Assembly (NCBI GenBank): GCA_963736525.1
Contig: CAVTPF010000018.1
Location: 215,887 to 279,886, forward strand
DNA from: Bog-473 sp963736525
GTDB taxonomy: Bacteria; Actinomycetota; Acidimicrobiia; Acidimicrobiales; RAAP-2
DNA length: 64,000 bases
Direction: 5' to 3'
Below the pieces are notes generated by a model. The model was not told where the DNA came from. It ran no database searches and was given only the letters and a program-made list of their open reading frames with translations. Within the stretch, counting starts at the first letter, position 1. Every line of letters begins with the position of its first letter. Positions 54,021 to 62,893 of this stretch are shown here, in pieces. A program made the translations under genes and the position numbers.

Positions 54021-55592
54021 CACACCTGGGTACACGCGGGCCGTGCCTCGACCTCGATGGACGCGTCCGCGGGGTTGTACGTGATCCGCAAGCCCATCGT
54101 CTGCCCGTAGATGGCTGCACGCTGCTCGGGAGTCGCTCGTGCGAGCGAGCGCAGCACCCTGCGCTGCGAGGTGACCAGCGACCGGATCTCGGCCTCTGAG
54201 AGCGGCTGAGCGGTCGAGGCGGTCGAGGCCAGCTCCCGTTCGGCAGCAAGCCGATCGCCCTCGACCTCCTTGATCCACCCGGCGACCACGGCTGGGTCGG
54301 CACCGGCCTCGGCTCGTGCGAGTGCGCCATCGTCGGGGGACTGAGCCGCCGACAGTGCGGCCACCGTGGCGTCGAGGTTCTTCGGATCGAACACGCTGAG
54401 GAGCCACTCGTCGAGCGCCGGGGTCACGTCGGACTCGCGCAGGTAGACCGTCCGCGGGTGCTTGTCCGTGGCACCTGCGTACTCGCTCGGGTACTTGCAG
54501 CGGTAGTACGCCTCGCCGTGGTTCTGCGAGCCGCTCATGCGACGACCGCACACGCCACAGCGCACGAGCGAGCTGAGGGAGTACGTGTTGCGGTGCTTCG
54601 GCCTCACGACGGCCCGGCGGTTGTGGCCGACCGTCCGCTGAGCTGACGCAGCGGCGAACGTCTCGGGGCTGATGATCGCCTCGTGCGTCTCCTCTCGCGA
54701 CCAGACCCACTCGGAGCGGTCGTTCCAGCGCATGCGGGACGCGTAGCCCGCGGCGACGTCCTCGACGTCGAGCAGCTCCTCGTCGCGGCGCTGGCGGTTC
54801 CAGACCTGGCGGCCCGTGTAGCGCGGGTTCCCGAGGATCGCCCGCACGGCACTCTTGCCCCATGCGCCGTTCGCTGATGCACGGTGGCGGTTGCGCGCAG
54901 GGTCGTGGCCGCTGGGGGAGGGGATGCGATCGCGGTTGAGGCCCCTCGGCGATGCTGCCGATACCGGCGCCAGCCACGTATTCGTCGAAGATCCTGGCAA
55001 CGATGGGAGCTGCCACCGCATCGCGCTCAAGACGATGCGCGCGCTGCCCAGCGGCTGCCTTGGACGGGTTCGGGTGCGGCCCGGCGTCGGCGAGCTGGTA
55101 GCCGTAGGGTGGCCGACCGCCGAGGAACCGGCCCTCGTGCTTCGCCTGTGCCGTCATTGCCGAGCGGACGCGCACCTTGATCCGGTTGCGCTCACCCTTG
55201 GACATGCCGCCGTAGAGCTGCATGAGCAACTCGTGCGCGTCCGAGCCCGGGTCGACCTTGCCCTCGACCTCGGGCACCCACAGCTCGACGCCGTAGTGCG
55301 TGAGCACTGGGAAGGTGTCGCCGAATTGCTGGCCGTAGAAGGCCCTCGCCGGTTCGCCGACGACGATCGCCTCGAAGCCTCGGTCGGGACGCTTGAGGCT
55401 GTCGAGGAGCGCAGCGGCCTCCGGTCGACGCTTCCAGGGCAGTGAGCGGCTCTGTCCGATGTCGAAGTACTCAGCGACGATGACGCCGTCGGCGGGCAGG
55501 ATGCTTTCGGCCCGCGCTATCTGCCACTGCTTCGACGAGGCTGGGTCCTGCATGTCCTCGGTGCTGCACCGATCGTAAAATGCAAACCTCAT
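54002..55592 (-). pseudogene. Large serine recombinase, frameshifted, ending inside tRNA-Leu
   Basis: About 530 residues in two frames. The N-terminal catalytic domain starts at ATG 55592: Arg8 and nucleophile Ser10 in FYDRCSTEDMQD, with GMSKGERNRIKVRVRSAM later. After GIGSIAEG (near 54945) the frame must shift by one base to continue as LNRDRIPSPS, the recombinase domain with NPRYTGRQVWNRQ, a zinc ribbon CGVCGRRMSG ... YYRC and a C-terminal coiled coil. The last six codons are antisense to the tRNA T arm and acceptor. One extra G or C in GGGGCC explains the shift; it may be a real inactivating change or a base-call error. Confidence 0.85.
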
Positions 55593-56221
55593 TGCGCGTC
55601 TCCCTTCTCAAGCAACTTCTTGGCTCTCGCGGACAGACGACCGCCAGCGCGGCCCTTCGTGCGATCTACGAGGAGCTTGCGCTTGTGGGCTTCATCGACG
55701 AAGCGTTGAATCGTGCTTGCCGAGTAGCCGGGGTACTTCTCTGCGAGCGCCGGGTACGGCCGACTCGTCGTCGCGCACATCTCGACATACCGAGCGCACC
55801 ACACGGCGTAGAAGAAGTCACTACGGCCTTTGCGCCCTGGGTGTCGGGCGGCTCGGAAGCTCGCATCGAGGGCGATCCCGCGGAGGGTGAGCATGGCTCG
55901 GGCCGTTGCGTCGTTCTCGACGGCGTCGTGAAGCCGCTGCAGCCCCAAACGGAGCACGTTCGAGTCGATCCCGTTGCCGGGAACCTTGCGGCCAAGTTCG
56001 TGCGTGTAGTCCTGCCGTGCCCCACGGGGGCCGCGCGCACCCCGCAATGTGGAGGCACCGGCGGCGCTCCGTATACGCAGCTCGGTGATGCGGGGAACAC
56101 CGTCGAGTAGCTCGTACCAGGCCTGTAGGTGCCAGCCGTTCTGGAGGTCCTCGACGATGCAGTCACCCTGGGCGTTGCCCCACACCACCTCGGGGGCCAC
56201 CTCTCGTTTCCGCCCTGACAT
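55589..56221 (-). CDS. Hypothetical protein paired with the serine recombinase
   Basis: 210 residues from ATG 56221; its stop overlaps the recombinase start (ATGA), so the two are co-translated. The C-terminal half contains a probable helix-turn-helix (YPALAEKYPGYSASTIQRFVDEAHKRKLL) and a basic end (RAGGRLSARAKKLLEKG). I do not recognise the N-terminal half (QGDCIVEDLQNGWHLQAWYE). Placement suggests a DNA-binding accessory or regulator of the integrated element; this is inference. Confidence 0.7.
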   Translation of the reverse strand: MSGRKREVAPEVVWGNAQGDCIVEDLQNGWHLQAWYELLDGVPRITELRIRSAAGASTLRGARGPRGARQDYTHELGRKVPGNGIDSNVLRLGLQRLHDAVENDATARAMLTLRGIALDASFRAARHPGRKGRSDFFYAVWCARYVEMCATTSRPYPALAEKYPGYSASTIQRFVDEAHKRKLLVDRTKGRAGGRLSARAKKLLEKGDAQ

Positions 56222-56454
56222 GGCCGAGAGTGTACCAGCGACGTGACCAATCGAGGGTGGTTCTAGAAACCTAGGGCCTTTTCACCCGCGGCTCACTTCC
56301 CCCCAGGTTTGCCGTGGTGGGGGTGGTCACGGTGCCGGTACTGATGGGGAGGTGCCGATCTGGATCCTGTTGGTGGCCCTCTTCCTGACTACCGTAATCC
56401 CCGCTCCGATCAAGGCCAAGATGCCGCGCCCGGCGGGTACTCCCCGCACCGGCC

Positions 56455-56613
56455 ATGTGCCGTGCCATCCGGACGACCTCCGGACTGACGCAGGCCGACA
56501 TCGCCGAGATCCTCGACGTCTCCCGCGAGACCGTCGCCCGCTGGGAGCTGGGCAAGCGCATTCCTCGGCTCGATATCGCGACTATGCGGTCAAGGTTGGT
56601 ACACGCCAAGTGA
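56455..56613 (+). CDS. Small XRE-type helix-turn-helix protein
   Basis: 52 residues from ATG 56455. The sequence GLTQADIAEILDVSRETVAR plus WELGKRIPRLD is a textbook XRE helix-turn-helix, with recognition helix SRETVARWE. Too short for a full repressor: it may be a DNA-binding remnant or the end of a protein whose earlier part lies in the neighbouring frame (from about 56352). Its last 10 codons overlap the 3' end of the opposite-strand sensor kinase gene. Confidence 0.55.
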   Translation: MCRAIRTTSGLTQADIAEILDVSRETVARWELGKRIPRLDIATMRSRLVHAK

Positions 56614-57718
56614 GTACGGTTCCCCCGCTTTGGCTCCTCACCTCGAAACTGCCGCGGAGCTTCTCGGCCCGGCGTCGCATGTTGTTCAGCCCTAGTCCAC
56701 CCTCTGAACTTTCACGTGCTCCCACGCCTCGCCCGTTGTCGGTCACTTGCAGCAGGCACTCGTTGTCGGCCGCACTGAGCCGGACGTTGGCCTGGGTGGC
56801 CTGGGCATGGCGACCGACGTTGGTGACCGCCTCTCGGAGGGTGGCCAGCAGTTGCTCGGCGATCACCTCGGAGATGACCGAGTCCACCGGCCCGGAGAAA
56901 GAGCTGAGCACCTCGAAGCCAGCCACGACGGTCAGTTCGCGCAAGAGCGAGATAATGCGAGCGCGGATGCCAAGTTCGCCGCCCGTCAGTCCCAGCTCGT
57001 AAATGGTCGAGCGGAGTTGGACAATCGCCTCATCAATGGTGGCGGCGACTGTACTCACCTGGTCCGCCACGTCGATCGCGTGAGCCGCACCGGCAATCCC
57101 TTGGAGCGAGAGACCTGCGCCATAGAGCGTCTGGATGACCGTGTCGTGTAGGTCGCGGGCGACCCGTTCTCTGTCCTTCGAGACGGCGTGCTCTTGCACC
57201 AGCCGATGCAGCCGGGCGTTCTCGATGGCGATCCCTACCGCGACGGCAAGGGACGTGACCAGCGCCTCGTCCGCACGGGTGAACTCGTTCCATCCGACCT
57301 TGTCGGTCAGATAGAGGTTGCCGAATACCTCGTCACGCACCCTGATCGGGACACCGAGGAACGATGTCATGGGCGGATGGCCAAGTGGGAACCCGACGCT
57401 CTCCTGCTGCTCCGAAAGGTGAGAGAGCCGCAGCGGCTCGGGGTTGGCCACGAGTAAACCCAGGACCCCGCGCCCAGTGGGTCGCGCTCCGATCTCCTCC
57501 TCTTGGCCCGCTTCGAGACCGACCGTGATGAACTCGGCCAGATGCTTACGGCTCTCGTCGAGGACGCCGAGGGCGCCGTAGCGGGCACCGGTCATGGCAC
57601 ACGCTTCCTCGGTCACGTGGCGCAACAGCACCGGAAGTTCGAGATCGGCCTCGATAAGCAGCACGGCGTCGAGCACCCGTCTCAGTATTGACGAGTCGTC
57701 CATTGCGGTACCTGACAT
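56582..57718 (-). CDS. GAF-domain sensor histidine kinase (NarL-type)
   Basis: 378 residues from ATG 57718 (ATG 57703 also possible). One GAF domain (about 28-170, with RPTGRGVLGLLVANPEPLRL) as in DevS/DosT-like kinases, then a HisKA_3 dimerisation helix with phospho-acceptor His191 in ERVARDLHDTVIQTLYG. The HATPase domain has N-box REAVTNVGRHA and G-box DNGRGVG. No membrane segment: a cytoplasmic sensor. No response regulator is adjacent, so the partner lies elsewhere. The GAF lacks an evident haem-ligand context, so the ligand is unknown. Confidence 0.88.
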   Translation of the reverse strand: MSGTAMDDSSILRRVLDAVLLIEADLELPVLLRHVTEEACAMTGARYGALGVLDESRKHLAEFITVGLEAGQEEEIGARPTGRGVLGLLVANPEPLRLSHLSEQQESVGFPLGHPPMTSFLGVPIRVRDEVFGNLYLTDKVGWNEFTRADEALVTSLAVAVGIAIENARLHRLVQEHAVSKDRERVARDLHDTVIQTLYGAGLSLQGIAGAAHAIDVADQVSTVAATIDEAIVQLRSTIYELGLTGGELGIRARIISLLRELTVVAGFEVLSSFSGPVDSVISEVIAEQLLATLREAVTNVGRHAQATQANVRLSAADNECLLQVTDNGRGVGARESSEGGLGLNNMRRRAEKLRGSFEVRSQSGGTVLTWRVPTLTA

Positions 57719-57915
57719 CGGCCCTCCTCGATGACGAGTAGTCAGATGATCTCGGAGGTGGCCGGTTGGGCGGTCAGGTCAAAGGTCTCTTCACTGCCAG
57801 CATAGGACGATTGCCTTGCCGACCGTTGCAGACCCGTCTTCCCTACTCGCACCCCAGGAGAGCAGGACCTTTGGCACTACGCAGAGATCGCGAGTCCAGT
57901 CACTGTTGCACTCAC

Positions 57916-58164
57916 ATGGCGACCACGGACCTCTCCGACCGCATCCTGGGCGCCTTGACCGAGGCGCTCTCCGGGGCGGGGTTCCGCCTGGTCAACGAAG
58001 TGGAGGTACGCCGGGGCTGGGGAGACATCTACCTCGTGGCTGTCCACACAGGACTTTCACGGGCCGATGGATCACCCGCCTTCGGACAAACGATCCACGA
58101 GGTCGTCGATACCGTTCTCGCGGGAGAACGGTATCTCGTAGAGATTCGATGGACGGGGTCCTGA
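57916..58164 (+). CDS. Small conserved-looking hypothetical protein
   Basis: 82 residues from ATG 57916. Helix-strand pattern LSDRILGALTEALSGAGFRL, then EVEVRRGWGDIYLVAVHTG and a C-terminal strand GERYLVEIRW. Soluble, acidic. I do not recognise the family. A strong GC hairpin follows 28 bases after the stop. Confidence 0.5.
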   Translation: MATTDLSDRILGALTEALSGAGFRLVNEVEVRRGWGDIYLVAVHTGLSRADGSPAFGQTIHEVVDTVLAGERYLVEIRWTGS

Positions 58165-58189
58165 TCCCACGACTTCTCGTAGACCGAAC

Positions 58190-58215
58190 GATCCCCCACC
58201 CGCCACGGGGGGGCG
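58190..58215 (+). terminator. Hairpin after the small hypothetical gene
   Basis: CCCCC (58193-58197) and GGGGG (58207-58211) around ACCCGCCAC. Probably a terminator without a U tract; the loop resembles the CCCGGC loops of the hairpin family described under findings. Nothing else is seen in 58165-58435 except a weaker related motif at 58382-58400. Confidence 0.45.
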
Positions 58216-58435
58216 CAGGCAGGCAAGGGGACGGGAATGCCATTCCGACAGGCCCCATTACGACCTGCTCAGGCATTCTCCTCTTCGTTCGTAGTCACAG
58301 CATGTGCTCGGCGCTCGCAAGCGAGTAGAGGCTTTGGTCCCAGCCAGCAACCCAGAGTCCCAAAAGTGCACGGTGGCAGCACCCCGTCCCGGCGTACTGG
58401 GATATCCCGAGCATTTGTTGGTTCTCTAGCTGGAT

Positions 58436-58729
58436 CTACCCTCTATCGTCGACGACGTCGAGGTTGTAGAAGGTAGGCGACCCGTCGGCGAAGCTCATCA
58501 TTTTCTTCGAAAATGAATCGGTCTCAGGAAGTGCCGAGTTCTTCATTGCGTCTTCATAGGAATCGAAGAAGACGACGTTGAAATAACGCCCCGGGTTGTC
58601 CCGGTCTTGGCAGAGAACGCGTCTGCCCGCCTTTCGCTTACCTTCGGTTGCCTTCTCCCATTCGTCGCCTACTGCCTGCATCTCAGCGGCCTTAGAAGTC
58701 CGGTACTCGATTATCTGGACAAATGCCAT
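58436..58729 (-). CDS. Small dimeric alpha/beta-barrel-like protein
   Basis: 97 residues from ATG 58729 with GGAG upstream. FVQIIEYRTSKAAEMQAVGDEW, RYFNVVFFDSYEDAMKNSAL and a C-terminal strand (FYNLDVV) fit the ferredoxin-like dimeric alpha/beta-barrel superfamily (antibiotic monooxygenase, DUF1330-like). Single-gene unit. Enzyme or binding role unknown. Confidence 0.65.
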   Translation of the reverse strand: MAFVQIIEYRTSKAAEMQAVGDEWEKATEGKRKAGRRVLCQDRDNPGRYFNVVFFDSYEDAMKNSALPETDSFSKKMMSFADGSPTFYNLDVVDDRG

Positions 58730-58853
58730 TGGAACTCCTCTCTATCCGAGCAGAGCGTAGATGGACGGCCTGAGGGCTGCTCGTCGGATCGCACCCGAAG
58801 GGCGCGGGGCGCTCGCGGGGAATGGTTCTGACGTCGCGTCATTTCACAACGAG

Positions 58854-58883
58854 GTGTCCCCTCTTCCCGGCGTACGGGGGCAG
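58854..58883. repeat. Intergenic hairpin element (copy c)
   Basis: TGTCCCC (58855-58861) pairs with GGGGGCA (58876-58882) around a loop containing CCCGGCG. Lies upstream of the DUF1330-like gene and downstream of the PRC-barrel gene. Confidence 0.5.
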
Positions 58884-58919
58884 TCGATCTTCAGACTTGC
58901 GGCTACAGGTTGGCGAACT

Positions 58920-59291
58920 TCAGCGACGAGCCAGCCGTCGGCCGCTTTCCGTGCTGATCGGCGTGTAGTTCATCTCGAAGTGGTGATAGAGCTTTGATTC
59001 GTCGGCTTGCGAGAGTTCCTCGCCATGCATCTCGATGTGGGGCGCGGACTTAACCTGCTCCTTCGTTACCGCAACCTGCAGGTCATCGGGACCGATCTGG
59101 ATGTTGCCCAAAGGGACGAAGGCTAGGTGTCGGTCGATAAAGCCCTCTTTCACAGTGGTGAACATCGGCTCGTCGGTCTCGACGTCAACGTAGACATCTT
59201 GCAGCTTTCCGATCTTCTCGCCGTTACGATCGATGAGCATTTTGCCGTGCCACTCGGCCACATTCCATTGGGCTTCCTGAGCGTCGGTCAT
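58920..59291 (-). CDS. PRC-barrel domain protein
   Basis: 123 residues from ATG 59291, preceded by GAGGAGG-like bases. The PRC-barrel part is MLIDRNGEKIGKLQDVYVDV with EPMFTTVKEG and FVPLGNIQIGPDDLQV. The C-terminal YHHFEMNYTP is seen in stress-related actinobacterial PRC-barrel proteins. Function probably structural or regulatory; not established. Confidence 0.8.
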   Translation of the reverse strand: MTDAQEAQWNVAEWHGKMLIDRNGEKIGKLQDVYVDVETDEPMFTTVKEGFIDRHLAFVPLGNIQIGPDDLQVAVTKEQVKSAPHIEMHGEELSQADESKLYHHFEMNYTPISTESGRRLARR

Positions 59292-59398
59292 AACAGCCTC
59301 CTCATCGTCTCTGAACACAGCCTACCGAGCGCACTGCATGCGCGCAGCCAAAAATGCCCAGCGGAATCGGCTTGAAGTGCCGATCAGCCACCCTCGGT

Positions 59399-59430
59399 GA
59401 TGCGCCCCCTCCCGGCGCATGGGGGGTACC
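59399..59430. repeat. Intergenic hairpin element (copy d)
   Basis: CCCCC (59405-59409) and GGGGG (59421-59425) flank CCCGGCG; an alternative perfect stem is ATGCGCC/GGCGCAT. GTGCCGA lies just upstream at 59378-59384, as in other copies. Confidence 0.45.
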
Positions 59431-59494
59431 CTTGCCATGCGTTCGTTATCGGCACCTTCCACTCGGGGTTGGGAACGGCCGATACGACTGCCAA

Positions 59495-60013
59495 CTACCA
59501 GCCAATCGCCCCGTCGATCAGCTCCCGGATCAGGTCAGCATGGCCGTTGTGGCGGGCGTACTCCTCGATCATGTGGTTGTAGACCCATCGCAATGAGCAT
59601 GGCTGACCGCCGCGGATTCCCGTGTCGTCGAGGCCAAATCGAGCGGCGGTCTGTCTACTCGCCTCACATTCTGCTTGCCAGGTCGCTAGGTCTATCTCCC
59701 AATCGGCGTCGTCCAACGGATCAAGATCGGCTTCCTCACTTGCAGGGACACGCCAGATAGACGGCAGATTCGACTCGGGGATGAGGACTCGTCGAAACCA
59801 GTTGCGCTCGACCTCGGCCATGTGACGAACGAGACCGTGCAGCGACAGCTTGGAGGTGGGTACCGGTCGCATCTTGCGTCGCGTGTCGTCGAGTCCTTCG
59901 CACTTCAGTAGGAGGGTGATCCGGTGGAAGTCAAGCCATGCCTCCAGCATCTCCCGCTCAGGAAGAACGAAGCCGGGTTCCTCTCTGCGACTGTCGATCA
60001 GGTATTCGCCCAC
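59495..60013 (-). CDS. DinB-family/DUF664 protein
   Basis: 172 residues from ATG 60013. Four-helix-bundle pattern with metal-type histidines in SLHGLVRHMAEVERNWF and YNHMIEEYARHNGHADLIRE. This is the DUF664 branch of the DinB superfamily, which includes mycothiol-dependent enzymes in actinobacteria. Intact. Substrate unknown. Confidence 0.8.
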   Translation of the reverse strand: MGEYLIDSRREEPGFVLPEREMLEAWLDFHRITLLLKCEGLDDTRRKMRPVPTSKLSLHGLVRHMAEVERNWFRRVLIPESNLPSIWRVPASEEADLDPLDDADWEIDLATWQAECEASRQTAARFGLDDTGIRGGQPCSLRWVYNHMIEEYARHNGHADLIRELIDGAIGW

Positions 60014-60097
60014 GGCACCATCTCTTTGCTGTCGGGAGGATGCTTAAGGCAAAAGGGAAGGCAAGCTCAACGTACAGCACCTTCAGGATGGTCTAGC

Positions 60098-60636
60098 TCA
60101 CCTTGTCCCATCTTTCCCTGGTCGCCTCATCCTCATTGCGAGGTATTGCGAAAAGTACCCGCGATACTTCTCCTGGAGGCCGGGTCGCTGCCAGTCCTGC
60201 CCATTTACCGATCCCCTGCAGCTGGGCTGCCCGCAATGGCATTCCATGACCTCATCAGAATCGTCGAATAGGGCATAGTCGGTCGTGAGTTCCTCACCAG
60301 CTTGAATGTCGCGCATGGCAACCAACACGACGTTGCCAGCGAATCCAACGTTCGGCTCGCACGAATGATTGAGGAAGAGCATCACGGCCTCGTACTCGTC
60401 GTCGGTGAGTGCCACAAGATGAAGGTCATTGGTAATCTGTACGTCGGAGTTGACAAGGTGTTCGGGCAGCACATTCAGCTGATCGGTCGTCACAATGTGA
60501 CCGCCTTTCACGGCGACGACCTCCCCTTTTGGGATCGCGTCAGCGCGATCAATCCTCGACCAGCCACGGTGCTGGGAGCGCCCTTTTGGGCCCTTGGCGT
60601 GATCCAGGAGGCAACTGTCTCCATCATTGGGTCCAT
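60098..60636 (-). pseudogene. SET-domain protein, frameshifted
   Basis: Read from ATG 60636, the first 30 codons (WITPRAQKGAPSTVAGRGLI) are the SET start. The continuation IPKGEVVAVKGGHIV is in another frame; a single missing base near 60542 explains it. The rest is complete: LFLNHSCEPNVGF, IQAGEELTTDYALFDD and the post-SET CHCGQPSCRG. SET domains are lysine methyltransferases using SAM; bacterial homologues have few known targets. Confidence 0.75.
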
Positions 60637-60734
60637 CTTCGCCGCATCGACAGCGGCACGCCACAGATCGGCTGATCGCCCGCCCTGAAGGCGGATACCG
60701 GGCGCCACGCCGCCACGAATACCCTGCCCCCAAG

Positions 60735-60773
60735 GTGCCGAAGGGTGTCACCCCAACCCGGCAGCGAGGCACC
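60735..60773. repeat. Intergenic hairpin element (copy i)
   Basis: GTGCCGAA at 60735-60742, then GGTGTC (60744-60749) pairing with GGCACC (60768-60773) around a loop with CCCGGCA. Lies between the divergent SET and VOC genes. Confidence 0.45.
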
Positions 60774-60833
60774 ACGTGAAACCTGCGGATCGCAAGACTA
60801 CGTTGAGGGGCAGGGCTCGCAGAGGAGGTTCCG

Positions 60834-61231
60834 ATGCCCTGACTTCCCTGGCGTCACTCACGTGGCCCTGACCGTCACGGATCTCGGTCGGAGTCGACCT
60901 TGGTATCAGGAGCTTTTCGGCGCTCCACCCGTGATCGATGAGGACACGGGCCCGTTCCACCACGTCGTGCGGCTTCTGGGCAGCCGAGACCCTGGTCGGC
61001 ATCGACCAGTTCCCGGATCCTCACGGATCAGAGCCCTTCGACGAACGGAGCCCGGGACTGGACCACCTGGCGTTCACCTGCGCGGAACCGGCGGAGCTTG
61101 AGCAATGGGAGTCCGAGCTACGGTGCCGGCATCGAGAATGGCGGCATCGTCGACGCTCCCTGATGGTTCCGGCTTGTCCTTCCGTGATCCGGACAAACAT
61201 CGCTTTGGAGTTCTTCGCTCCTCCTGGGTAA
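60834..61231 (+). pseudogene. VOC/glyoxalase-family protein with several frameshifts
   Basis: Strong ribosome site GAGGAGG before ATG 60834. Pieces of one VOC protein lie in different frames: THVALTVTDLGRSRPWYQEL, then TLVGIDQFPDPHGSEPF and GLDHLAFTCAEPAELEQW, then GAGIENGGIVDAP, and finally ALEFFAPPG before TAA. At least four single-base indels (after the second codon, near 60983, near 61115 and within 61160-61200) are needed. Metal ligands His, Glu and the paired beta-alpha-beta units are otherwise recognisable. Confidence 0.75.
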
Positions 61232-61283
61232 GAGCATCCGCTGAACCGTCGCTGGGCCGTCAGCAGTTGGATTCCGACCGAAC

Positions 61284-61317
61284 GGGTGTCCCACCGACCC
61301 GGCGAAGTGGGGTACCC
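61284..61317. repeat. Intergenic hairpin element (copy e), best-formed copy
   Basis: GGGTGTCCCAC (61284-61294) pairs with GTGGGGTACCC (61307-61317) over 11 base pairs, two of them G-U, around CGACCCGGCGAA. The cleanest member of the hairpin family. Confidence 0.6.
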
Positions 61318-61387
61318 AGGTCTGCAATGCGGCGGTCACACAAGGCCCATCGGGGGACGGTTGATCGATGCGCCGCTGGCTGGGAGA

Positions 61388-61612
61388 ATGAAGGGCGAGA
61401 TTCGCCAGCCCATACTGACGCTGAGACAGCGGCTCCTGGTGGTCCTGCACCTCGGTGTCGCGCTGGTTGTAGGCACTTGTACGGCGGTGCTCGTGATGCG
61501 CAGCCCAACACAGGGACCGGAGACGCGAGTCAGCCGCGTCATCCCGCATCTGGTGCCCGACGTCGGCGGACTCCACTCGGGGTCGCAGGGACGAGTTCGG
61601 CTCCAAAGGTGA
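61388..61612 (+). CDS. Small single-pass membrane protein, hypothetical
   Basis: 74 residues from ATG 61388. One hydrophobic segment (LLVVLHLGVALVVGTCTAVL) after a short basic tail. Opposite-strand frames are open too, so the coding call is weak. The rest to 61782 shows only another CCCGGC-loop hairpin near 61731-61763. Confidence 0.3.
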   Translation: MKGEIRQPILTLRQRLLVVLHLGVALVVGTCTAVLVMRSPTQGPETRVSRVIPHLVPDVGGLHSGSQGRVRLQR

Positions 61613-61782
61613 CGACGGTTAACCCGGGATCAGCTGATTCCTTCAGCAGGTGGGCCGCGTGAGCCTCTACGGCGGTGCGCCCGGCGGGGCGACCTTCTTT
61701 CCCGCTCACGACAAGGGTCTAAGCCGACAGCCCCGGCACCCGGTCCCGGCAATGTACTGGGGCAGGCATTGCCGGATCGCCC

Positions 61783-62451
61783 CTAAGTGGAGATGATCTC
61801 TTTCAGGGCTTCAGCGTAGCATCCGGGCAGAATGGAGAATGGTCGCTATCGACCCATATGGTGGTGTCTGCGTTCTGAGCCATCTGCTCTTGAGCTGACC
61901 GGCTGAGGATTCGATCGTCGGTGCAGATGATGTAGGTGCTCGGTAAGACCTCCCACGCCGGCAAAGGAGGCGGCGGAGCAATCAACACCGACGTCGGCAT
62001 CGTTCGAAGCTGGCCCGTCGCCCAGTCGGCGTCCTCCGTCGAGCACCGGTGGTAGAAGACCGACCGGGCCGCGCTTGGATCGACCGATGCCGTGAGCTCA
62101 CCAAGCTGGATCTTCCGCGATGCCTGGCGCGCCGAAATCAACCACTTGTTCGGGAGCAGTCATGAAGGCGGTCAGGAAGATGAGCGACGTGGTGGTTCCG
62201 TAGGCCTTCCACCCTCCGCTGCCGCAGCGCTGATCACAGCGCCACCGAAGGAATGGCCGAGCACCATCACGCTCTCATCGCTGTTGTTGATGGCACTTCT
62301 CACTGCGGCCACATCGTCTTCAGTCGAAGTAAAGGGGAGATCGACGGTCTCTGAAGAAATGCCCAGCCGCTCGAGTTCGGGCGTCAGTCGATCAACACCA
62401 TGCCCCATGGAAGGCGCCATGGACCAGCAGGAGGCGGGTGGCGTCATGCAC
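61783..62451 (-). pseudogene. Alpha/beta hydrolase with several frameshifts
   Basis: From GTG 62451 the start RLLLVHGAFHGAWC is correct, then DRLTPELERLGISSETVDL, the nucleophile elbow VLGHSFGGAV, IFLTAFMTAPEQVVDF, FYHRCSTEDADWATGQL, the catalytic Asp region STYIICTDDR and the catalytic His in DSDHSPFCP are spread over three frames. The true end (EALKEIIST) stops at 61783. Four single-base changes would restore one frame. Typical of EstC/salicylate-esterase-like soil hydrolases. Confidence 0.75.
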
Positions 62452-62509
62452 CGAGCCTACGTTTCACGCCAGCTGCCAGAGCGCACGATCTCGGCGTACG
62501 GGGACAGGG

Positions 62510-62893
62510 TCACGACCCAGCCCCTTCCCGGATAGAAGAGCTATTGGGAAACGGGACGATATCGACCGAGATCTCTACCGCCGGAACCGTTCCTCTGTTC
62601 TCAAGCCAGTGGGTGGTGTTCCTATCCTCGGGCCAGCCCACTCCCGGCCCATCATCCGTAGCGGCTCCATTTCGGTGATCAGTGATCGTTCCTTGCAGTA
62701 TGTAGACGATGCCTGGTCTGTCCTTATGGTCGTGAATCGGGCCGAAGACGGCTCCAGGCTCGAAGGTGAACATACGCATTCGAAGTTGACGCCCCGCCAT
62801 GCCGTAGATCTCAGGGCCAAGGTCAACAGTCGAAACACTTGCTGTAACACCTTTCGTCTCAGGTGCCGCCTCTTCATTGCTCATCGTGCTCAC
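62510..62893 (-). CDS. Cupin-domain protein
   Basis: 127 residues from ATG 62893 (ATG 62884 also possible). Single conserved beta-barrel: GAVFGPIHDHKDRPGIVYIL is cupin motif 1 with His residues for a metal, and NTTHWLENRGTVPAVEISV is motif 2. Intact, unlike its neighbours. Substrate unknown. Confidence 0.8.
   Translation of the reverse strand: MSTMSNEEAAPETKGVTASVSTVDLGPEIYGMAGRQLRMRMFTFEPGAVFGPIHDHKDRPGIVYILQGTITDHRNGAATDDGPGVGWPEDRNTTHWLENRGTVPAVEISVDIVPFPNSSSIREGAGS

Noticed and set aside
61900..62100. FYHRCSTED motif resembling a serine recombinase active site
   Set aside because: The segment continues as ADWATGQL and sits between hydrolase motifs; it is the common lid-region sequence of alpha/beta hydrolases, not a resolvase.
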